Position numbers and translations under genes: made by a program
Source of the DNA: Paracoccaceae bacterium
GTDB taxonomy: Bacteria; Pseudomonadota; Alphaproteobacteria; Rhodobacterales; Rhodobacteraceae
Direction of reading: 5' to 3'
Assembly: GCA_027069385.1 (NCBI GenBank)
Contig: JALXER010000119.1
Span: forward strand, 454 to 11,899
DNA: 11,446 bases
In this document: positions 6,819-11,446 of the stretch, one piece after another
Layout of the letters: each line of letters begins with the position of its first letter
Position numbering within the stretch: position 1 is the first letter of the stretch
The notes under the pieces: model-generated
What the model saw: only the letters and a program-made list of their open reading frames with translations
What the model was told of the DNA's origin: nothing
Databases searched by the model: none

Positions 6819-7241
6819 GGTACTGGTGTAATGGAGGATCACCGGCAGGATGGCTGCCTTGAAACTCTGTGCGCCTTCCTGTGCCAGATCCTCCGGTTCT
6901 TCCGGCGGGCCGGGTTCGCAGTGATCGATGCTGCCGCCCAGTGTGCGGTCGGCCGCAACGACTTGTTCAATGGCAACAACCAGATCATCCAGACTGGCCG
7001 CCCGCGATGCAGGATCATTCCCGCGCACGAACACTTCCAGTTCCGCCCGGTGCTGCCAGGCATAGGATACCGGTGACAGGGTAATATCCACCGGTTCGCC
7101 AATGAACCCATCCCGCAATATGATCAAGCCGCCCGGCGGGACGGTTTCGGGCAATTCGGCGTTGCGCAGGATTTTTTGCCCGGATATTTCCGAGAGCACC
7201 GAGAACAGACCGCCCAGTGCTGTCTCACGCCGTGTCGTCAT
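6804..7241 (-). CDS. Tail terminator-like protein (lambda gpU position)
   Basis: A 145-residue protein located between DUF6441 and the tail tube, the place of lambda gpU. It starts TTRRETALGGLFSVLSEI, continues with VPPGGLIILRDG and then a beta-rich section AWQHRAELEVFVRG, ending FKAAILPVILHYTS. The alternation of an N-terminal helix, a sheet containing AELEVFV and a closing strand fits tail-terminator folds, which cap the tube ring stack. That reading is inference from position and pattern. The ATG at 7241 is preferred to the longer frame opening at 7307, because GAGAGG precedes it and the first 22 residues of the long form are Arg-rich and lie within the DUF6441 gene. It overlaps the DUF6441 stop by 17 bases. 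Confidence 0.75.
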   Translation of the reverse strand: MTTRRETALGGLFSVLSEISGQKILRNAELPETVPPGGLIILRDGFIGEPVDITLSPVSYAWQHRAELEVFVRGNDPASRAASLDDLVVAIEQVVAADRTLGGSIDHCEPGPPEEPEDLAQEGAQSFKAAILPVILHYTSTGSSG

Positions 7242-7833
7242 GATCGAACCTCTCGAATGCCTCCAGAATGTCACGCGGCAGGGCCTTTGCCGCCTCCTTG
7301 CCAGCACCCTTCACATCAAGGCGTTTCTTCAATTTGACCTGCTTGACCAGAATGAACATGACAAGGCTTTTTCGGCTTCCCTTCTTGCGCTCCACCAATA
7401 ACGCCAGCCGGGGGTTGACCGGCACGAAACGCAAACGGTTCCTCCATACATAGGATTTGGGTGAAATGCGCTTTGACATGGAACTGCGCCCGCCGGCACT
7501 CCTGCCACGTGATGGCGCATGTTCTGTCGGGATTGCCAGCCAGCGACCGCCTTTCGCACGGATGGTCACGCCTTCATCAAAGGCGCGAACGATCTTCGGC
7601 GCCTTCAACCAGACAAAACCGGCGGCATTGATGCCATCATTTTCATAAACCCGCCCGCGCCATGCCTTGGCCAGCCGGCCGCCCAGCCGGGCGCGCGTGA
7701 TCTGACTGCGCAGATCGGCTTTAAGAACATCGGTCCGCTTGCCAACCCCGGCGGTCACTGCACGGGAGGCAAGAGCATATTCCTGTGCCATCACCTGTTC
7801 AAGGTCGCCTGTGATTGCTGCCTTCAGGCGCAT
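7225..7833 (-). CDS. DUF6441 family minor tail/neck protein
   Basis: A 202-residue protein that I recognise as the DUF6441 type found between head and tail genes of alphaproteobacterial phages, in the place of lambda gpZ or HK97 gp10. Marks are the helical start LKAAITGDLEQVMAQEYALA, ALASRAVTAGVGKRTDVLK, the R-x-ARLGGRLAKAWRG block (about 48-60), APKIVRAFDEGVTIRAKGG and WLAIPTEHAP (about 83-107). The C-terminus is strongly basic. These proteins help join the tail to the head or complete the tail top (inference from position). The ATG at 7833 has no Shine-Dalgarno sequence; the bases before it, TCACCTC, resemble an anti-SD. The 114-base AT-rich gap upstream (7834-7947) holds no gene. The poor start site may result from the insertion just upstream. 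Confidence 0.78.
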   Translation of the reverse strand: MRLKAAITGDLEQVMAQEYALASRAVTAGVGKRTDVLKADLRSQITRARLGGRLAKAWRGRVYENDGINAAGFVWLKAPKIVRAFDEGVTIRAKGGRWLAIPTEHAPSRGRSAGGRSSMSKRISPKSYVWRNRLRFVPVNPRLALLVERKKGSRKSLVMFILVKQVKLKKRLDVKGAGKEAAKALPRDILEAFERFDHDDTA

Positions 7834-7947
7834 GAGGTGAGAATCTTGTATTGATATGACATTGACTGTCAGAGCAGAAAGAGACCTTCATATTCGACTA
7901 TGAGAGGTATGTGGTTGACCCAAACTCACCTAACTCAATGCAAAAAA

Positions 7948-9381
7948 TCACTGAAACTTTCTTTCCCTATGATCAATAAGCAGCCCCATCTTTTTAAGCT
8001 TTATTTCAATCGCCAACTTTGAGGCTTCAAATTCTGATGACAAGTGTAATAGCAAATTTTCATAAATTACACGATTGCAGGTTTGATCATCAACAAATAT
8101 ATAGCCGTGTCCTCGGTCTCTAATACCTAGATTTATTCTCAGTTCAACGATTCTTGTCATAAATGTTTTTTCTGGTAGAAGCAGATCTGATGCAAATGCA
8201 TTTGCCTGAAATTCAAGCCGTTCATAATTGAACCTGTTGTCTTCTTCGTCGTTTATAAGTAAGTCTCTTTCGGCGATAGTTTCTGCGCGTAAATATCGAT
8301 CATGATGCAGGCAGAAGTGACCTATTTCATGGCTAATAGTAAAACGTTCACGGTGTTTATTTTCGTGAAAATTTATCTGAATAGATTTGTTATCAAAATT
8401 TGCCGCTCCCAGTATGGTATTGCCGTCCGCATCCTGAACATTCTTTTCAGTAAACGCCAAATCTATCGACAGAAAGGAGCAGATTCTTCCAAGATCTACT
8501 GGGCCACTTTGATATTCAATTTGTTCTAAAATTATCTGAGCGTATTGTTGAATTTCATCGCGCGAAATAAACGGAACTTGTATGCCAGTTTTGCAATTCT
8601 TATATTCGTTATCGACAGAAAGTTTTGGATCATAATTTGCCAAAAATTGGTCGATAGACCCGAAAAATTTACCATCATAGTACGCTGAAAATTTCAGTGA
8701 CTTTGCGGGCCGCTCTTCACTGATAATCTGTGATTTTACATATCCACTCTCGGCACGTATTCCTCCTCTCCGTTCAGCGATTATATCCAAACCATGTTCA
8801 TCATATTTTACGATCCCCAGATTGCGATTCCTGGCAGTCTTTTCCGCACCAGACTGTAAACGGGATGAAATAACCATGACACCTTTGGCTGCATGCTGGA
8901 ACACATCCCTAAGTTTGGATGTGAAATCGTTTACATATATTTCAGAGATCGAGCCTGCATGATTTTTGCACTCAAAAACTACATATAAATGGGGTGAGTC
9001 ACTTCCTTCACGAGAAAATTCAATCACAACATCGAATTCAACAGGAGCCTCCCTTGTCTTGCATGGATATTTCTTTTTCTTATAAATTTCACAGAGATTC
9101 GGCGGGTACAACCCATAAACGAAATTTTCACGACTTTGTTGCTCACAAAGGTAAGTGTGGAGTTTGTCTTCGAGCTTGTTGCCCTTTTCTACAGTATTCA
9201 CTTTCGTTTTCACATTTATCCCCACACTTCGAATCAATAATGCCATTGTATCAATGTCATAAAAGTCCGTATAGCTTCTATAGTTGTGGCAAATGCAGAA
9301 TGACAGCTTCTGGAAATTCTCAGTCAAATAATCTTCATTTACCCCAATGCAGGCATTCTCGAGAGCAGACTTGAAGCACAC
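7948..9381 (-). CDS. PD-(D/E)XK nuclease-like / ImmA-IrrE zinc peptidase fusion
   Basis: A 477-residue two-domain protein encoded in AT-rich DNA unlike its neighbours. Residues about 65-200 look like a restriction-endonuclease (Mrr-like) fold: helix glutamate E71 (NKLEDKL), D117 in EFDVVIEF, E137 and K139 in LYVVFECKNH, then a helix and AAKGVMVISSRLQSGA. Residues about 270-420 are an ImmA/IrrE (DUF955) metallopeptidase: zinc motif HEIGH at 351-355 and E390 in LEFQANAFASDLLLP as third ligand. The first 45 residues contain C2, C11, C29 and C31 and match nothing I know. Start is GTG, with GGAGGGAG at 9397-9390; that site lies within the last codons of the upstream phage gene, so translation is coupled to it. 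No helix-turn-helix repressor partner, usual for ImmA, is adjacent. A defence or regulatory moron is likely; substrate unknown. Confidence 0.85.
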   Translation of the reverse strand: MCFKSALENACIGVNEDYLTENFQKLSFCICHNYRSYTDFYDIDTMALLIRSVGINVKTKVNTVEKGNKLEDKLHTYLCEQQSRENFVYGLYPPNLCEIYKKKKYPCKTREAPVEFDVVIEFSREGSDSPHLYVVFECKNHAGSISEIYVNDFTSKLRDVFQHAAKGVMVISSRLQSGAEKTARNRNLGIVKYDEHGLDIIAERRGGIRAESGYVKSQIISEERPAKSLKFSAYYDGKFFGSIDQFLANYDPKLSVDNEYKNCKTGIQVPFISRDEIQQYAQIILEQIEYQSGPVDLGRICSFLSIDLAFTEKNVQDADGNTILGAANFDNKSIQINFHENKHRERFTISHEIGHFCLHHDRYLRAETIAERDLLINDEEDNRFNYERLEFQANAFASDLLLPEKTFMTRIVELRINLGIRDRGHGYIFVDDQTCNRVIYENLLLHLSSEFEASKLAIEIKLKKMGLLIDHRERKFQ

Positions 9382-9386
9382 TGATG

Positions 9387-9584
9387 TTACTCCCTCCGCA
9401 TGGCCTTGGCCGAGCTTTCCAAGCTTGCCGGTTGCTCTTCCTTACCTTTTTTATCTGGCACGATTTCCGCCTTGCCCAGCGCAACAAGGTTTTGTGCCGT
9501 GGATTCATCAATATTGACTTCGTCACCCTTGGCATGGCGCTGCCCGGCAACCATGGTGGTTTGCAGGATTTTCACCTTGGTCAT
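9387..9584 (-). CDS. Small phage head-region protein, unknown function
   Basis: A 65-residue protein starting MTKVKILQTTMVAGQRHAKG and containing DEVNIDESTAQNLVALGKAE. This K-x-L-x-T/G-x-x-x-x-G-D-E-V ... A-x-x-L-x-x-LGKAE pattern is common in small proteins encoded among phage head-tail genes, but I know no proven role. The last 20 residues are charged and variable (KKGKEEQPAS and onward). The ATG at 9584 is chosen because AGGAGAA (9597-9591) precedes it, overlapping the stop codon of the joining-protein gene; a longer open frame reaching 9914 only shadows that gene. Its final codons CGG AGG GAG supply the ribosome site for the nuclease-peptidase gene, which begins five bases after its stop. 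Confidence 0.8.
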   Translation of the reverse strand: MTKVKILQTTMVAGQRHAKGDEVNIDESTAQNLVALGKAEIVPDKKGKEEQPASLESSAKAMRRE

Positions 9585-9595
9585 TGCGTTTTCTC

Positions 9596-9910
9596 CTATT
9601 GTGGTCGCAGATCGAGCGACCAGATGAGCCGTTCCGTATCCCGCCGGGGCGTGCCCTGGATGGTGAAGGTCTCGCCACCGATTTCCAGCGTGTCGCCCGC
9701 CTGAGGGCTTGCAAGTTCCGAAACCCGCACTTCCGCGACTGTGGTAGCCGTCACTACCCGGCTGTCGCCAAAATCCAGCACCTTGTCCGGGCGTTTGGTG
9801 ACAATCCGCACGGATTGCGGTCCGCCTGTCCCCTGCGCCCGATAAATGGCATCCATTGCGATATTGGTATCGGTAAACAGGGCGTTGATGGCGGCTGCGA
9901 TTGCGGTCAT
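9596..9910 (-). CDS. Head-tail joining protein (lambda gpFII-like)
   Basis: A 104-residue protein in the position of lambda gpFII, right after the major capsid. The N-terminus AAIAAAINALFTDTNIAMDA is a helix of the type seen in gpFII-like proteins. A beta-rich core follows: VRIVTKRPDKVLDFGDSRVV, VRVSELASPQAGDTLEIGGE, and FTIQGTPRRDTERLIWSLDL. The ending RRDTERLIWSLDLRP is typical of the group. It should sit at the portal-connector end and receive the finished tail. The ATG at 9910 overlaps the stop of a small upstream frame as ATGA, and only a weak GGAT lies before it. Length agrees with the family (gpFII has 117 residues). Confidence 0.8.
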   Translation of the reverse strand: MTAIAAAINALFTDTNIAMDAIYRAQGTGGPQSVRIVTKRPDKVLDFGDSRVVTATTVAEVRVSELASPQAGDTLEIGGETFTIQGTPRRDTERLIWSLDLRPQ

Positions 9911-9999
9911 TCAACTATCCAACCATGCCAGAGGAAAACCGTTGCTGGTTCAACACGGATCACCGTTCCGCCAAAGTCATTCACGCGACCGCGTGTCAA
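9907..9999 (-). CDS. Possible 30-codon ORF between capsid and joining genes
   Basis: A frame from TTG at 9999 (overlapping the capsid stop as TTGA) to TGA at 9909-9907 (overlapping the next start as ATGA) encodes 30 residues, with GRVNDFGGTVIRVEPATVF in the middle. AAGGG lies about nine bases before the TTG; a GTG start at codon 6 is an alternative. The two tight overlaps are typical of translationally coupled phage genes and fill an otherwise empty 85-base gap. The small size and lack of a family I recognise leave it doubtful; it may be a remnant or mere spacing. Confidence 0.3.
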   Translation of the reverse strand: MTRGRVNDFGGTVIRVEPATVFLWHGWIVE

Positions 10000-11011
10000 G
10001 TTCGCTTGCCCTTGATCAGCACGCGCGGGCGGGTGCAGATGGGCAGCGGGTTGGACTGGACATGCAGGGTGACCCAGCGGGCGAACTGGGTATCAATCGC
10101 CTGCTTGGCATAGCGCGGCAGGCCGATGGTGTTGACGGTTTCAACGAAGTCAGCCGGGGCATTGTATTGCCGGAACAGGCCGGGGACGCCGACTGGGAAG
10201 AAGTACGCCTTGTTGGTGTCGGTAAAGTCCACCGTGCCGACCTTGCCGCGATATTCCTCAAAGACAATGCTGGCATATTCGAATGAACCTCTGGCTTGTC
10301 CCTGTCTCAGGAACAGCCCGTCGAGATAGCGGTTATAGCTTTCAGTCACTTCCGGATGGGTGGTGAGGTCATCAAAGAAGGCCGAACCGCACAGGCAGTG
10401 AATGTGCTCATAGGGGTTGCGCCCAGTTCATCCTCGATCTTGCGTTTGACATTGTGGCATTTCTTCTTGACCGCGCCCGCCGTGGGGGTGGCGTTGTCGA
10501 GATCGAAGTCGATTTCGGCATATTGCGAGACGCCGAACTCGGAGAACAGGTCATAAAGAACGGTGGAGCCGTCGGCATCCAGAATCTGGCCCTTGATGGC
10601 GCCGATGCGAAGATGCTCCAGCGTGGCGTCCAGCTTGGTGGCCATTTCCGACAGGCGGTCATTTACCACCTGTTGCACACCGGCAAGGGTGTTTTCCGAA
10701 CCAAAGGCGCGCAGGTTCTGGACCTCGTCGGCCAGAATGGTGTCTTCCAGCGCCACATGGGGCACGGTCAGCGAGCGGGCCTTGCGTTTATTGTGTTTGT
10801 TCTGGACAGCGGGCGCACCGCGGGCGGTGGTTTCCACCAGGGTGAGGGAGCCTTCCTTTTCCTCAATCAGGATGGAGGTGGTGGGAACGCCCTGTTCGCG
10901 GAACAGACCCAGACGGCCGATCTTTCCCGGCACATAGGGCATCTTGTTGATGGCGTCGGTGAGTGACACCATCGAGAAGGCGTTGGAAGTAAAGATATCA
11001 AGTGCAGGCAT
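9996..11011 (-). pseudogene. Major capsid protein (lambda gpE-like), frameshifted
   Basis: A major capsid gene of the lambda gpE family split between two frames. The first frame gives PALDIFTSNAFSMVSLTDAI through KKKCHNVKRKIEDELGATP, about 200 family-like residues, then changes to unrelated sequence and stops at 10346. The other frame reads YEHIHCLCGSAFFDDLTTHP, then VTESYNRYLDGLF, and ends with NPLPICTRPRVLIKGKRT at 9996. Restoring one base in the GGGG at 10413-10416 (CCCC on the coding strand) gives a continuous 338-residue protein, close to the 341 of lambda gpE. So one base is missing. It is either a true inactivating deletion or a sequence error at a short homopolymer; the surrounding bases do not form a canonical frameshift site. 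The ATG at 11011 has AGGAG ten bases upstream. Confidence 0.88.
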
Positions 11012-11031
11012 GAGAGGTGATCTCCTGTGAG

Positions 11032-11397
11032 CTATCGCGCGATGATATTCAGGGCAGCCAGTTGCCCAAGCGCGGTCTGTTTCTGATTGGCGGTAATGCC
11101 GTCCGGCCAGATGATCTCGGCGGCGTTCACCTCGGCAAGGCGGACAATGGCGACGGCGGAGATACCCCCGGCAGATGCATCTGCGGCATCATGAAGAATG
11201 GCGGCGGCCACTTCCGAACCATCGGAACCGGCCGGATCGAGATCGCGGTATTTGCTGCTGGCGGTCACCTTGCCGAGCACGGCTCCGGGTTGCAGTGTCC
11301 GGCCGGAGAGAATGGTGACGACCTCACGGCTGATGGCGCCATTGCCTTGCGAAACGATAAATTCGCCCTTGTGCGGGCCTTCGGTGAGTACGGGCAT
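11032..11397 (-). CDS. Head decoration protein (lambda gpD-like)
   Basis: A 121-residue protein of the lambda gpD family, which forms trimers on the expanded capsid and stabilises the packaged DNA. It begins PVLTEGPHKGEFIVSQGNG, followed by SREVVTILSG, the family turn LQPGAVLGKVT, AGSDGSEVAAAILHDAADAS with the conserved A-x-I-L, and AVAIVRLAEVNAAEIIWPDG. Length fits (lambda gpD has 110). The start is supported by AAGGAGG upstream, and the ATG shares one base with the stop of the preceding gene (TGATG). It lies 20 bases before the capsid start, the lambda order D-E. Confidence 0.92.
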   Translation of the reverse strand: MPVLTEGPHKGEFIVSQGNGAISREVVTILSGRTLQPGAVLGKVTASSKYRDLDPAGSDGSEVAAAILHDAADASAGGISAVAIVRLAEVNAAEIIWPDGITANQKQTALGQLAALNIIAR

Positions 11398-11446
11398 CAG
11401 GCACCCTCCTTGTGATTGAGATTGTTGCGGGCGGCGTAAATGGCAG
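11397..11446 (-). CDS. C-terminal end of a probable S49 prohead protease (partial)
   Basis: Only the last 15 residues, AIYAARNNLNHKEGA, and the TGA stop are inside the window. In the lambda order the gene before D is C, the S49-type prohead protease/scaffold, and alphaproteobacterial phage S49 peptidases often end in a short IYAAR-like segment. The reading frame is supported by coupling to the decoration gene (TGATG) and by the ribosome site AAGGAGG lying in its last codons. The family call is inferred from position and this short tail. Confidence 0.55.
   Translation of the reverse strand, partial: AIYAARNNLNHKEGA

Noticed and set aside
7857..7871. Inverted repeat TGACA-TTGAC-TGTCA in the gap after the nuclease-peptidase gene
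   Set aside because: The stem is only five bases and AT-rich with no T-run; too weak for a terminator and not clearly an operator.
9585..9914. Upstream extension of the 65-residue protein to 175 residues
   Set aside because: The extension only shadows the head-tail joining gene, and the ATG at 9584 has a good ribosome site.
10405..10425. Programmed frameshift in the capsid gene
   Set aside because: The sequence in phase is A ACC CCT, not an X XXY YYZ heptamer, and gpE-type capsids are not known to use frameshifting; mutation or sequence error is simpler.
1..11446. CRISPR array, tRNA, rRNA, insertion sequence or attachment site
   Set aside because: I found no regularly spaced repeats, tRNA-like cloverleaf, transposase or terminal repeats anywhere in the window.

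Overview
The window looks like the late structural region of a lambdoid siphovirus prophage in an alphaproteobacterium. Almost every gene lies on the minus strand, so the phage operon reads from high to low coordinates. The host assignment is inference: it rests on the high GC content and on a tail-tip set (DUF2460, DUF2163, NlpC/P60, Gly-rich gp15-like protein) typical of alphaproteobacterial phages and gene transfer agents (GTAs). No integrase, tRNA, attachment site or host gene is present, so both prophage ends lie outside the window.

Head part (11446 down to about 9387): the last 15 codons of a probable S49 prohead protease, a lambda gpD-like decoration protein, a lambda gpE-like major capsid gene broken by a one-base deletion near 10413-10416, a possible 30-codon ORF, a gpFII-like head-tail joining protein, and a 65-residue protein of unknown role.

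First insertion (9381-7948): an AT-rich gene, unlike its neighbours, for a 477-residue protein. It joins a PD-(D/E)XK nuclease-like domain to an ImmA/IrrE HExxH zinc-peptidase domain. It sits exactly between head and tail genes and is the best candidate for a little-described accessory (moron) function, possibly anti-phage defence or regulation.

Tail part (7833 down to 1): a DUF6441 protein, a tail-terminator-like protein, the tail tube, tail assembly chaperone G with a GT-like -1 frame extension, the tape measure (712 residues), DUF2460, DUF2163, an NlpC/P60 peptidase, and the start of a gp15-like tail protein. The G/GT pair carries a clear GGGAAAC slippery heptamer, close to lambda's GGGAAAG. 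The -1 frame has no usual start codon before its Cys motif, so a programmed -1 frameshift is strongly indicated.

Second insertion (5096-5810): a Phd/YefM-VapC toxin-antitoxin module on the plus strand, with its own promoter, antisense to the late operon between tail tube and chaperone genes.

Overall this is a lambda-like head joined to a GTA-like tail tip, with two accessory cargo loci inside the structural operon. If the capsid frameshift is real, the prophage cannot form normal heads and may persist for its cargo.
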